Origin: Saccharopolyspora erythraea NRRL 2338
GTDB taxonomy: Bacteria; Actinomycetota; Actinomycetes; Mycobacteriales; Pseudonocardiaceae
Assembly (NCBI RefSeq): GCF_000062885.1
Contig: NC_009142.1
Coordinates: 4,639,584 to 4,703,583 of the forward strand
DNA length: 64,000 nt
Direction of reading: 5' to 3'
The position numbers were made by a program, and so were the translations under genes. A model generated the notes under the pieces. The model was not told the DNA's origin and made no database searches. It worked only from the letters and a program-made list of their open reading frames with translations. Shown in pieces: positions 8,550-17,147 of this stretch; position 1 is the first letter of the stretch; each line of letters begins with the position of its first letter.

Positions 8550-9677
8550 TTACCTGCCAACCGTCTGTAGTAGTGCATCGCGGACGCCGCGCGGCCGCTT
8601 CCGCCCCGTCAGGGCGCCCAGCCGCCCGTCCCGCCCGGCCCCGAAGGGGTGGCCCGGTGCCCCACGTTTTCCGCGCAGTGACAACCACGTCAGCCCCGCG
8701 GACAACGCCGCAGCACCGGACAGGACCGCGCCGTGGTGCTGCGAAGGCCACAGCTGCGCGCTGCGCCCCCTGGACTTGTGGTCGAAGACCCCGTGCGCTC
8801 CGTGGTCGCTCCCGGCAGGCTCGTCGATCGGCTCCCACAGGTTCTCCGACCGGTAGCCGGTGTCGATCGAGTCGTCGCGCTGCATGCGGTAGCCGACCCT
8901 GGCCAGGTAGCGGTCCAGGAGCCCGGGTGCGACGGCGTTGCCGAGCAACGTCTTGACGGTGCTTCCGCCGACCCAGTACTCCCGGCGCCGCGGGTGGTCG
9001 CCGGCGTGCAGCACGGCTCGCGCGATCACCTCCGGCTGGAAGATCGGGGGCACCGGCTGCGGATGACCGGAGAGCCTGGAGCGCACCCACGAGAACTGGG
9101 GCGTGTTCACCGCCGGGAGCTGGACCATCGTCGTCCGCACCCGGCTGCGGTCGTGCAGCAGCTCGCACCGCACCGACTCGTGGAAACCCTGGATCGCGTG
9201 CTTGGAACCGCAGTAGGCCGACTGGAGCGGGATTCCGCGGTAGGCCAGCGCCGACCCGATCTGCACGACGGTGCCCCGGTTCCTCGGACGCATGCGGCGG
9301 AACGCCGCCATGGTTCCGTGGACGGTCCCGAGGTAGTTCACCTCGGTCACGCGCCGGAACTCCTCCGGGGAGATCCGCTCCAGCGGGGCGAACACGGTCG
9401 TGCAGGCCACGTTCACCCAGAGGTCGATCGGGCCGAGCTCCCGCTCGGCCTCCTCGGCCGCCGCGTCGACCTCGTCGGCGTGCGCGACGTCCACCTGCAA
9501 CGGTAGGGCGGTCCCGCCGGCGTCGCGGACGTCGCGGGCGGCGCCTGCCAGCCCTTCGGCCCCTCTGGCGAGCAGGGCGACGCGGCACTTCCTGGCGCCG
9601 TAGGCGCGGGCCACCGCCCGGCCGACCCCGGCGCTCGCCCCGGTCACGACCACGACCTGGTCACTGCGTCGACTCAC
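8550..9677 (-). CDS. SDR family oxidoreductase with C-terminal extension
   Basis: 375 residues. Classical short-chain dehydrogenase core: TGASAGVG (about residues 12-19), NVAC in place of NNAG, catalytic Ser in QIGSAL and Y-x3-K in SAYCGSKHA. The enzyme is about 120 residues longer than a plain SDR; the tail holds a hydrophobic stretch (LSGAAALSAGLTWLSL) that could anchor it in the membrane, followed by a basic end. Similar extended SDRs are common in actinomycetes and uncharacterised. The start ATG at 9677 is preceded by a purine-rich GGGGAGGAAT site. Substrate unknown. Confidence 0.85.
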   Translation of the reverse strand: MSRRSDQVVVVTGASAGVGRAVARAYGARKCRVALLARGAEGLAGAARDVRDAGGTALPLQVDVAHADEVDAAAEEAERELGPIDLWVNVACTTVFAPLERISPEEFRRVTEVNYLGTVHGTMAAFRRMRPRNRGTVVQIGSALAYRGIPLQSAYCGSKHAIQGFHESVRCELLHDRSRVRTTMVQLPAVNTPQFSWVRSRLSGHPQPVPPIFQPEVIARAVLHAGDHPRRREYWVGGSTVKTLLGNAVAPGLLDRYLARVGYRMQRDDSIDTGYRSENLWEPIDEPAGSDHGAHGVFDHKSRGRSAQLWPSQHHGAVLSGAAALSAGLTWLSLRGKRGAPGHPFGAGRDGRLGALTGRKRPRGVRDALLQTVGR

Positions 9678-9795
9678 GGCATTCCTCCCCGGCTGCGATT
9701 CGCCCCGAGGGCCGCGACGCCTGCGCGGCGGCGCGGCCCTGCTCCGGCATCGTTGCGGTGAGCTGTGCGCCGGCGGCGCTGGGCGGCCGGTGCGG

Positions 9796-10365
9796 TCAGC
9801 GGCCGCGGCCGGTGAGGGCGTCGCGTATCCGGTCGATCATGCCCACGCCCGGGTCGAGGAGCTTGTTGGCCGGCGGCCGGTCCGGCGCCCCCGGGTGCGG
9901 CCGGGTCGGCGCGATCTTCTTGGCCTGCACGATCTTGTCGCCCATCTCCTGCAGGTACTGCGGTGAGCACACGTCGCGCAGGCGTGGGAAGAGGTCGCTC
10001 TCCTCGTCCTCGATGTGGTGGCGGATCTCGCTGATCAGCTTGCGGACGAGCCGGTCGAAGTCGGCGCTGTCGGGGTCGAGGCCTTCGATCTGCTTCATGA
10101 CCGACTCCGCGTCGGCGTGCTCCCGGATCTCGTGGTCGGCGATCCGGTCACCGTCGGGGAGGTGCTCGCGGGCGGCCGGGTAGAGGTGCTGCTCCTCGGC
10201 GACCGAGTGCCGCACCAGTTCGGTGATGATGTGGTCGACGAGGTCCCGGCGGGCCTCCGTCGTGAGGCCACCGCGCTCGTACTCGCCGAACGCCGACTCC
10301 ACGTCGCGGTGGTCCTGGATCAGCACGTCGACGAGATCACCGTTCTTCTGCGCTTCCTGGGCCAT
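9796..10365 (-). CDS. Hemerythrin-like HHE domain protein
   Basis: 189 residues from ATG at 10365, which has GAGGAGA upstream. The four-helix hemerythrin signature is clear: DHRDVES with E in GEYERGG, HSVAEEQHLYP, HADAESV and HHIEDEESDLFP. These supply the His/Glu/Asp ligands of a di-iron site. A basic, Pro-rich tail of about 40 residues follows. Such proteins are linked to oxygen, NO or peroxide sensing in actinomycetes. The frame is open far upstream but that part is an Arg/Ala-rich shadow. A possible SigF-type promoter lies about 50 bases upstream. Confidence 0.87.
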   Translation of the reverse strand: MAQEAQKNGDLVDVLIQDHRDVESAFGEYERGGLTTEARRDLVDHIITELVRHSVAEEQHLYPAAREHLPDGDRIADHEIREHADAESVMKQIEGLDPDSADFDRLVRKLISEIRHHIEDEESDLFPRLRDVCSPQYLQEMGDKIVQAKKIAPTRPHPGAPDRPPANKLLDPGVGMIDRIRDALTGRGR

Positions 10366-10407
10366 TTCGGTCTCCTCACGCTGCGAAGCGAGCCACTCGC
10401 TTCTGCG

Positions 10408-10432
10408 TTGCCCGAGCCGCCACGGGCTAAAC
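10408..10432 (-). promoter_or_regulatory. Possible SigF/SigB-type promoter of the hemerythrin gene
   Basis: On the minus strand GTTT (10432-10429) is followed after 15 bases by GGGCAA (10413-10408), close to the actinobacterial alternative-sigma pattern GNNT-N14-16-GGGTA. The -10 deviates at one base, so this is weak. Confidence 0.35.
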
Positions 10433-10529
10433 ACTTCGCACGAGTGGGGCGTGGCGGGAGCCTGGTGAAAGGTCACCCTTCGTGAACGTGCCGCGACGAG
10501 CCCGAGAGAGCGGAGTCGTCCGGGCGCGG

Positions 10530-11051
10530 TCAGGCCGCGGTGCTCGTGTCGGGCTCGATCAGCTCGAGCAGGCGCTCGCGGTGCAGGTCGGCAACCGGGG
10601 CCTGCAGGTCCGGGTGGCGCAGGAGGAACGCCGCGTTCTGCTCGCGGCGCCCCGGCTCGGTGAGCCGGCCGAAGGAGACCGCCGGGACGCCGGGGCGCGC
10701 GGGCGGGAGCGCGGCGACCGCGCGGGCGGCCAGCGCCGGGTCGGCGAGCAGGCAGCACGCCCAGCTCGCGACGACCTCGTCGACCCAGGTGCGCCAGGCG
10801 TGGTCGGGGTGCTCCAGGTCGTGGACCTCGGTGCCCGCGAGCCAGTCCAGCCGCGCCGAACCGCCCGGGCCCGCGAGCACGACCAGCGCGGCGTCCACCG
10901 GTGTCGGGTAGCGAAGCGAGGCCGCCACGGTCACCGCCTGCTGCGCCTGCGCCTCGGCCAGCGCGCGGTCGAACGCTCCGCCGGAGGCCGGGTAGGCAGC
11001 GGTCAGCCACCGCGTGGTGGCCGCGACGACCGACGATAGATCCACCGACAC
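10530..11051 (-). CDS. Hypothetical protein (173 aa)
   Basis: Not recognised. 173 residues, soluble and rich in Ala and Leu, with a long helical look (FDRALAEAQAQQAVTVAASLRYPTP; DEVVASWACCLLADPALAARAVAAL). No signal peptide or membrane segment. GTG starts are possible at 11051 and 11045, with only a weak GAGGG upstream. Codon third positions are strongly G/C, supporting a real gene. It lies between the hemerythrin gene and a divergent Eis-like gene. Confidence 0.6.
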   Translation of the reverse strand: MSVDLSSVVAATTRWLTAAYPASGGAFDRALAEAQAQQAVTVAASLRYPTPVDAALVVLAGPGGSARLDWLAGTEVHDLEHPDHAWRTWVDEVVASWACCLLADPALAARAVAALPPARPGVPAVSFGRLTEPGRREQNAAFLLRHPDLQAPVADLHRERLLELIEPDTSTAA

Positions 11052-11297
11052 GCGGAGGGGCCCTCGCTTTCCTCACATCCGCACGGATGGTCACGGGCGG
11101 TGATGTTTTTCCTGGCCATCCCACCGTAACGAGTTGTTTCGCGTACTTGAAGAGCTTGTCGCAGAGGTGAGCAATCACACCGCGTGCACGGCTGTTGTGG
11201 TAATGCCGCCCGACGATGTTTGGCGCCCCCTGCGCCGGGGGCAGAACGTCCGGTGCGGCCGCCGAAGCCGATCCCGACGCGCAGGAGCCGATCGAGC

Positions 11298-12512
11298 ATG
11301 GACGAACCGACCGTGCGGGTGCTCTCCGGTGACGACTACGACGAGTTCTTCTCGGTCTTCACCGGCTCGTTCCTCGACGACAGCCGTGAAGCGATCAGGG
11401 AGCCGTGGCGGGCTGTGTTCGAGCCCGCCAACGCCCACGGCGTGTTCGACGGCCGCGAGATGATCGGCGTCGCCGCGTTCTTCGACTCCGGGATCACGCT
11501 GCCCGGACAGGTGCGCACCCGGCTGGCCGCGGTGACCGCCGTGGGCGTCAAGCCGGGGCACCGCAGGCGTGGCGTCATGCGCATGCTGATGCGCGCCCAG
11601 CTGCACGGCATGGGTGAGAGCCGTTCGCATCCCGTCGCCGCGCTGCACGCCACCGAGGGGTCGATCTACGGCCGTTTCGGCTACGGGCTCGGCACCTCGG
11701 ACGTGGTGCTGTCGATCCCGCGCCGGGCGCCGTTCCTGCGCTCGGTCGAGGTGGACCAGCGGCGGGTGCGGGAGGTCGGCGAGCAGGAGGCGCTGCGCTT
11801 CGCCCACGATCTCTACCCGGCCGTTGCCGCCCGGCGCACGGGCTGGCTGGCCCGGGGCCCGTCCTGGCACCTGCGCGTCGTCGACGACCGGTCCGCCCCG
11901 AAGGAGCAGGGCAGGATGCGCTTCGCCGTGCACCCAGACGGCTACGCCTTCTACCGCCCGGAACCCCGGTGGGCCGACCGCGGGCCGGACTACCTGCTGC
12001 ACGTCCAGGAGCTGGTCGCCGCGACCCCGCAGGCCTACGCGGCGCTGTGGCGCTACCTGCTCGACACCGACCTGGTCGGAGAGGTCCGCTGGCAGCGCGC
12101 GGCGCCCGACGAGCCGGTCGTCGACATGCTCGCCGACCCCCGCCAGGCGCGGCGGCAGCTCTCCGACGGCCTGTGGGTGCGGCTGATCCACCTCGACCGC
12201 GCCCTCTCCGAGCGGCGCTACCGCGCGCCCGCAGACGTGGTGCTGGAGGTCGGCGACGACTTCTGCGAGTGGAACGCCGGGCGCTGGCGGCTGGCCGCGG
12301 GTGCCGACGGGACCGGCGGCGCGACCCGGACTCAGGCACCGCCGGACATCCGGCTCGGCATCGGCGACCTGGCGGCGGCCTACCTCGGCGGGACGACGCT
12401 CGGACAGCTCCACCGCTGCGGGCGCGTCGAGGAGCTGAACCCCGGTGCGGTGGCGGTCGCCTCCGGCGCCCTGGACACCGACCACGCGCCCCATTGCCAG
12501 GAGCCGTTCTGA
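11298..12512 (+). CDS. Eis-like GNAT N-acetyltransferase
   Basis: 404 residues, the length of the Eis family. The N-terminal GNAT domain holds the acetyl-CoA motif AVGVKPGHRRRGVMRML (near residue 95). The YGRFGYG motif then leads to a second GNAT-like domain, and the SCP2-like C-terminal domain ends in a free C-terminal Phe as in Eis, whose terminal carboxylate is catalytic. Eis enzymes acetylate lysine side chains or aminoglycosides at several positions. ATG at 11298 has CAGGAG about 10 bases upstream. The real substrate here is not predictable. Confidence 0.88.
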   Translation: MDEPTVRVLSGDDYDEFFSVFTGSFLDDSREAIREPWRAVFEPANAHGVFDGREMIGVAAFFDSGITLPGQVRTRLAAVTAVGVKPGHRRRGVMRMLMRAQLHGMGESRSHPVAALHATEGSIYGRFGYGLGTSDVVLSIPRRAPFLRSVEVDQRRVREVGEQEALRFAHDLYPAVAARRTGWLARGPSWHLRVVDDRSAPKEQGRMRFAVHPDGYAFYRPEPRWADRGPDYLLHVQELVAATPQAYAALWRYLLDTDLVGEVRWQRAAPDEPVVDMLADPRQARRQLSDGLWVRLIHLDRALSERRYRAPADVVLEVGDDFCEWNAGRWRLAAGADGTGGATRTQAPPDIRLGIGDLAAAYLGGTTLGQLHRCGRVEELNPGAVAVASGALDTDHAPHCQEPF

Positions 12513-12661
12513 CCCGCGCGGTCGCCCCGCTCCAGGTACCGGGCCGTCACGGCGGGCCCACGGCGTCGCCGATCGAGTAGTCGGGGCGTGCGTCAGCCGC
12601 CATACGCCTCCGACGCCGGGCTCCGGTACCCCGCGGAGGCGGCCGACCACGGTCCGGATCG

Positions 12662-12677
12662 TTCGACGACGGTCGAA
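12662..12677. promoter_or_regulatory. Inverted repeat upstream of the ATP-grasp gene
   Basis: TTCGAC-gacg-GTCGAA, perfect 6-base arms about 35 bases before the start. A possible operator; short arms can arise by chance in GC-rich DNA. Confidence 0.3.
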
Positions 12678-12712
12678 TGGAACCCGAGGAAGCCGGGTAA
12701 GCAACGGTCGTG

Positions 12713-13990
12713 ATGAATTCGATCGAGAACGTGTTCGTGCTGGGACTCGACGACCGCAACCTCGCGCTCCTGCACGACCTGCCGCACCTGAGGCAGTACC
12801 GGTTCCACTCCCTGCTGAGCAAAGACGAACTCATGGGCGGCGAGGTGGCCCTCGCCGAGGACCTGGAGAAGGCGCAGGAGAAGCTCGACGCCTTCGACGG
12901 CAGCATCGACGCGATCATCGGCTACTGGGACTTCCCGGTCAGCTCGATGGTGCCGATCCTCTGCGAGCGCTACGGACTGCCCGGACCGAGCCTGCAGTCG
13001 GTGGTCAAGTGCGAGAACAAGTACTGGAGCCGCCTGGAGCAACAGGAGGTCACCGACGCGCACCCCTCGTTCGCGCTGGTCGACTTGGAGAATCCGGAAC
13101 TGCCGGACCTGGAGTTCCCGTTCTGGCTCAAGCCGGTCAAGTCGTTCTCGTCCACGCTGGCTTTCCGGATCGACAGCGCCGAGGAGTTCGAGCGCGCGGT
13201 CGAGGAGACCCGCGGCGAGATCGGCATGGTCGGCGGCGCCTTCGAGTACCTGCTGTCGATGCTCGACCTCCCGCCGCAGATCGACGAGCGGACCGGGCAG
13301 ATGTGCGTGGCGGAGGAAGAGGTCCAGGGCCGCCAGCTCACCGTCGAGGGCTACAGCGACGCGCACGGCGAGCCAAACGCCTACGGCGTGATCGACTCGA
13401 TCTGCTACGAGGGCACGCCGAGCTTCCTGCGCTACCAGTACCCGTCCAACCTGCCGCAGGAGGTCGCCGACCGCGCCTGCGACATCTCGGTCCGCGTGAT
13501 CCGCCAGATCGGGCTGTCCTCGTCCACGTTCAACATCGAGTTCTTCTGGAACCCCGACCGGGACGTGCTCAACATCCTGGAGGTCAACCCGCGCCTGTCG
13601 CAGTCGCACGCGCCGCTGTTCGAGTTCGTCGACGGCGTGCCCAACTACCAGTCCATGGTGCGACTCGCGCTGGGCCGGGACCCGGAGCAGCCGAGCCGCC
13701 AGGGCGAACACGCGGTCGCCGCCAAGTGGTACTACCGCACGTTCAAGAACGCGTTCGTGCGCAGCGTCCCGTCCGAGGAGGACGTGGCGCGGGTCCGCGA
13801 GGAGATGCCCGGCACGATCGTGGACGTCGTCGCCAACGAGGGCGGGTGGCTCTCGGACCTGTCGGCCCAGGACTCCTACAGCTACGAGCTCGCGGCGATC
13901 TACCTCGGCGGGAGCGACGAGGAGGACCTGCTCGCGAGGTACAACCGGGCGGTGGAGCTGCTGCCGTTCGAACTGGAGGAGCAGGGCTGA
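12713..13990 (+). CDS. ATP-grasp domain protein
   Basis: 425 residues from ATG at 12713 (a GTG lies one codon earlier). After an N-terminal preATP-grasp region, residues about 100-310 look like an ATP-grasp fold: FPFWLKPVKSFSS for the nucleotide-binding lysine, a CVAEEEVQGRQLTVEGY strand, and the metal-binding end FNIEFFW...LNILEVNPRLSQSH with the usual E and N. Related proteins ligate carboxylates to amines or thiols; the partner substrate is unknown. GAGGAAG lies about 20 bases upstream. No obvious pathway neighbours. Confidence 0.82.
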   Translation: MNSIENVFVLGLDDRNLALLHDLPHLRQYRFHSLLSKDELMGGEVALAEDLEKAQEKLDAFDGSIDAIIGYWDFPVSSMVPILCERYGLPGPSLQSVVKCENKYWSRLEQQEVTDAHPSFALVDLENPELPDLEFPFWLKPVKSFSSTLAFRIDSAEEFERAVEETRGEIGMVGGAFEYLLSMLDLPPQIDERTGQMCVAEEEVQGRQLTVEGYSDAHGEPNAYGVIDSICYEGTPSFLRYQYPSNLPQEVADRACDISVRVIRQIGLSSSTFNIEFFWNPDRDVLNILEVNPRLSQSHAPLFEFVDGVPNYQSMVRLALGRDPEQPSRQGEHAVAAKWYYRTFKNAFVRSVPSEEDVARVREEMPGTIVDVVANEGGWLSDLSAQDSYSYELAAIYLGGSDEEDLLARYNRAVELLPFELEEQG

Positions 13991-14040
13991 CGGCCGCCGT
14001 CCCCGCTTTTCGCTCCGCTTTGATCGGGTATCCGGTTGGG

Positions 14041-15984
14041 ATGAGTTCTGCGAAGAAGTCCGAGCGGCTCGCCGAGTACCAGCGCAAGCGCGACTTCAGC
14101 CGCACCAGCGAGCCGTCCGGACGGGAAGGCGGCGCGCGCGCCGGTGGCAACCGGTTCGTCGTCCAGCGCCACCGCGCGCGGCGCCGCCACTACGACCTGC
14201 GGCTCGAGCTCGACGGCGTGCTGCTGAGCTGGGCGGTGCCCAAGGGCCCGACGCTGGACCCGAAGGCCAGGCATCTGGCCGTCCGGGTCGAGGACCACCC
14301 CATCGAGTACACCGACTTCGAAGGCGTGATCCCCGAGGGCGAGTACGGCGGCGGGGACGTCATCGTGTGGGACCGCGGCACGTGGGAGCCCGCCGAGACC
14401 GATGACCCGGCCGAGGCGATCGAGGCCGGGAACCTGCACTTCGACCTGCACGGGGAGAAGCTCGGCGGGCGCTTCGTGCTGGTCCGGCGCGGAGACGACG
14501 ACTCGGGCAAGGAGCAATGGCTGCTGCTGCACAAGAAGGACGAGCACGCCGAGGCGGGGTGGACGGCCGAGGACCACCTCGAGTCGGTCAAGAGCGGCCG
14601 GACGAACGAGGAGGTCGCCGCGGCGCCGGAGGCGATGTGGCGCAGCGACCTGCCCGCCTCCGAGGCGGAGGTCCCGGTGGACGGCGCACCGGCCGGGAAG
14701 TCCGGCCGGTCGCGGTCCGGGGAGCGCAAGACGGCCCGGTCCAGTGGGGCGGGCAGCGCGTCGTCGGACAAGGCGTCCGGCAAGGCGTCCGGCACCGGCT
14801 CGTCGAGCACCCGTTCTTCCGGCAAGGCGTCCGGCACCGGCTCGTCGGGCAGGGCCTCCGGCAGTTCCTCGTCCAGCAAGGCGGGATCCGGGACGTCGAA
14901 GAAGGCCGGCACCAAACCCGCCAAGACGCGGGAGAAGTCGGGGGCGAAGCAGCGGTCCGCCTCCGCGCGCAGGTCCGGGCGCAAGACCGACGAGGAGAAG
15001 TCCGGAGGCGGGCGCGACGAGCGACCCCGGTGGGACCCGCCCTCCGAGGAGGAGCTGGCAGCGCTGGACGAACTGGGCGCCAAGGGGCCGTGGGAGGTCG
15101 GTGGACGCCGCCTCGCGCTGACCAACCTCGACAAGGTCCTGTTCCCGGGCCGCGACGACGAACCGCCGGTGACCAAGCGCGACTTCGTCCGCTACCACGC
15201 GCGGATCGGACCGGTGATCCTCCCCTACCTGGTGGGCCGCCCCCTCAACACCCACCGCTACCCCGACGGCGCGGACAAACCCGGTTTCTGGCACAAGGAG
15301 GTGCCGAGCCACGCGCCCTACTGGCTCACCAGTTGGCGCTACGAGGCGGCCGACCCGGACGAGACGCAGAACTACGTCATCGCCGACAGCGTCCCCGCGC
15401 TGGCCTGGCTCGCCAACTACGCGGCGCTGGAGCTGCACCCGTGGACGTCGTGGGCCTCCGACGTGGAGCACCCGACGTGGGCGCTGTTCGACATCGACCC
15501 GGGGTCCAAGACCTCCTTCGAGGACGTGCTGGCCCTCGCCCGGCTGCACCGCACCGCGCTCGAGCACCTCGGCGTGCGGGCGGGGCCCAAGGTCACCGGT
15601 CAGCGCGGTGTGCAGATCTGGGTGCCGATCGCGCCGCACTACACCTACGAGGAAACCCGCCGCTGGGTGGAGAAGGTCTCCAAGGCCATCGGTGCCACCG
15701 TCCCCGACCTGGTCAGCTGGGCGTGGCAGAAGAACGAGCGGCGGGGTCTGGCCCGTCTGGACTACACGCAGAACGTCGTCAACAAGACGCTCGTCGCGCC
15801 CTACAGCGCCCGACCGCGCCCGGGCGCGCCGGTGTCGGTCCCGATCAGTTGGGACGAGCTCGACGACCCCGACCTGACGCCCGACCGGTGGACGGTGCGC
15901 ACCGTCTTCGACCGCCTCGACGAGGTGGGAGACCCGCTCGCACCGCTGGTGGGCCTGGAGCAGGAGCTGCCACCGATCCAGTGA
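14041..15984 (+). CDS. ligD: LigD-type protein: 3'-phosphoesterase plus polymerase domain, no ligase
   Basis: 647 residues. N-terminal phosphoesterase domain (about 20-200): H44, H50-Y-D52, H86 and Y90 match the metal-binding residues of LigD PE. A low-complexity Ser/Gly/Lys linker (about 225-330) is followed by a LigD polymerase/primase domain (about 345-640) with GRPLNTHRYPDG, FDIDPGS (metal Asp 484 and 486) and the GQRGVQIWVPI motif. The central ATP-dependent ligase domain is absent and no Ku gene is in the window. It would process and fill DNA ends during non-homologous end joining with a separate ligase. ATG at 14041 follows TTGGG without a strong ribosome site. Confidence 0.88.
   Translation: MSSAKKSERLAEYQRKRDFSRTSEPSGREGGARAGGNRFVVQRHRARRRHYDLRLELDGVLLSWAVPKGPTLDPKARHLAVRVEDHPIEYTDFEGVIPEGEYGGGDVIVWDRGTWEPAETDDPAEAIEAGNLHFDLHGEKLGGRFVLVRRGDDDSGKEQWLLLHKKDEHAEAGWTAEDHLESVKSGRTNEEVAAAPEAMWRSDLPASEAEVPVDGAPAGKSGRSRSGERKTARSSGAGSASSDKASGKASGTGSSSTRSSGKASGTGSSGRASGSSSSSKAGSGTSKKAGTKPAKTREKSGAKQRSASARRSGRKTDEEKSGGGRDERPRWDPPSEEELAALDELGAKGPWEVGGRRLALTNLDKVLFPGRDDEPPVTKRDFVRYHARIGPVILPYLVGRPLNTHRYPDGADKPGFWHKEVPSHAPYWLTSWRYEAADPDETQNYVIADSVPALAWLANYAALELHPWTSWASDVEHPTWALFDIDPGSKTSFEDVLALARLHRTALEHLGVRAGPKVTGQRGVQIWVPIAPHYTYEETRRWVEKVSKAIGATVPDLVSWAWQKNERRGLARLDYTQNVVNKTLVAPYSARPRPGAPVSVPISWDELDDPDLTPDRWTVRTVFDRLDEVGDPLAPLVGLEQELPPIQ
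14776..14847 (+). repeat. In-frame direct repeat in the LigD linker
   Basis: A 30-base segment at 14776-14805 is repeated exactly at 14818-14847 (offset 42 bases, 14 codons), encoding S-G-K-A-S-G-T-G-S-S twice. This is a site where the linker length may vary by slippage or recombination. Confidence 0.75.
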
Positions 15985-15991
15985 GCGGGGC

Positions 15992-16180
15992 TCACTGCTC
16001 GTCCTCGTCGAACTCGTCCTCGATGCTGGGCGGCGCCGGCGGGTGCTCGGGGTCGTGGATCTCCACGTGCGCCTCCTGCTCGGTGTCCGGCCCGCGTTGG
16101 TCGCCGCGTTCGGCGTCGAGGTCGCGCCCGGCGTCCCCGACCGGTTCGGACGGGTGAGCGCTTCGGCCCGGCTCCGCCAT
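15992..16180 (-). CDS. Small acidic hypothetical protein
   Basis: 62 residues from ATG at 16180, chosen because a near-perfect AAGGAGG ribosome site lies 6 bases upstream. The product is very acidic, Asp/Glu/Pro-rich, with an EDEFDEDEQ tail and no predicted fold; probably disordered. It ends 7 bases from the convergent ligD stop. Function unknown. Confidence 0.6.
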   Translation of the reverse strand: MAEPGRSAHPSEPVGDAGRDLDAERGDQRGPDTEQEAHVEIHDPEHPPAPPSIEDEFDEDEQ

Positions 16181-16260
16181 GACGTCCTCCTTCGCTCTCG
16201 AGTGCGCCGCCGCTCCCGCGACAGCGCGCTCCTGGAATACCCGCGGAATTCCCGTGCGAA

Positions 16261-16503
16261 TCAGAGGAAGTCCGCCGGCATCACTCCGGCTTGGGGGAGA
16301 CACGAGATGCAGAGCGCGGTCGACTCGCGGCCGCTGCTCGGGAGCTTGTGCGATGCGGGCCGCACGATCGCGGTATTGCCCTTCTTGTCCGTGTGCCCCT
16401 CCTCGTCCTCGACGCGCAGGACGTGCTTCTTGTCGCCCGCGGTGCTCTCCCTGTTGGTGCTACTCGGTTCGAGAGCCCCTTCCGGCCTTCCCGGCCGGGA
16501 CAT
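16261..16503 (-). CDS. Small hypothetical protein with CxxC near C-terminus
   Basis: 80 residues from ATG at 16503. Third codon positions on this strand are almost all G or C through the frame, which argues for real coding. The frame stays open to 16623, but upstream codons are AT-rich and lie in the intergenic promoter zone. The product is hydrophilic (GDKKHVLRVEDEEGH) and has C-I-S-C close to the C-terminus, perhaps half of a metal site. Not recognised. ATG at 16560 is an alternative start. Confidence 0.5.
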   Translation of the reverse strand: MSRPGRPEGALEPSSTNRESTAGDKKHVLRVEDEEGHTDKKGNTAIVRPASHKLPSSGRESTALCISCLPQAGVMPADFL

Positions 16504-16559
16504 CACCAAGCGTGCGGCGCCGTCGAACCACACCGAAGAGTTAGCACGGGAATATTCCA

Positions 16560-16587
16560 TTGTGGATACTGCGGCGAGGCGTATTCT
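16560..16587 (+). promoter_or_regulatory. Candidate promoter of the GNAT gene
   Basis: TTGTGG (16560-16565) and TATTCT (16582-16587) with a 16-base spacer, in a locally AT-richer stretch about 80 bases before the GNAT start. Resembles a housekeeping promoter. Confidence 0.4.
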
Positions 16588-16667
16588 GGACCCTTTTCCC
16601 CGGATGAGCACTAAGTTCGTCACCGCAGCGAGATGTGACTGCGGGTTGCGGGCGAGAGAGGCTGGCT

Positions 16668-17132
16668 ATGGACTGGGTTATCACCACGGCGGATGTACGG
16701 GACGCGGGCGAGGTCATGACCGTGCAGCGCGCGGCGTACGTGTCGGAGGCGCAGCTCTACGACAACCCGCATTTTTCCGCGCTGCGCGAACCCATCGAGG
16801 AGATCCGCGAGGCGATCGCGGCGGGTGAGGTGCTGGTGGCCAAGGCCGGCACGCGGATCGTCGGTGCTGTGCGCGGCACCCGGCAGGGCGAGGAGTGCCA
16901 TGTCGGCCGGCTCGTGGTGGCGCCGGACATGCGCGGACGCGGCATCGGCGCGGCTCTGCTGCGCGCGGTCGAGGCCCGGAACAGGCCGGAGGTGCGGCGT
17001 TTCGTGCTGTTCACCGGCGACCGGAGCGTTGCCAACATCCGCCTCTACCTCAAGGCCGGCTACCTCGAGACCGATCGGAGGGTGGTGGCCGAAACCCTGT
17101 CACTGGTCTACCTGGCCAAGCCGTCGGAATGA
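16668..17132 (+). CDS. GNAT family N-acetyltransferase
   Basis: 154 residues, single GNAT domain. The acetyl-CoA pyrophosphate loop is clear: VGRLVVAPDMRGRGIGAALLRAVE (about 82-105), then RFVLFTGDRSVANIRLYLKAGYLE typical of motif B. ATG at 16668 has GAGAGAGG upstream. Substrate unknown. Without the IS110 insertion it would sit only about 20 bases before the amidohydrolase gene, so the two may once have formed an operon. Confidence 0.88.
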   Translation: MDWVITTADVRDAGEVMTVQRAAYVSEAQLYDNPHFSALREPIEEIREAIAAGEVLVAKAGTRIVGAVRGTRQGEECHVGRLVVAPDMRGRGIGAALLRAVEARNRPEVRRFVLFTGDRSVANIRLYLKAGYLETDRRVVAETLSLVYLAKPSE

Positions 17133-17147
17133 GTTTCAATGATCGTG

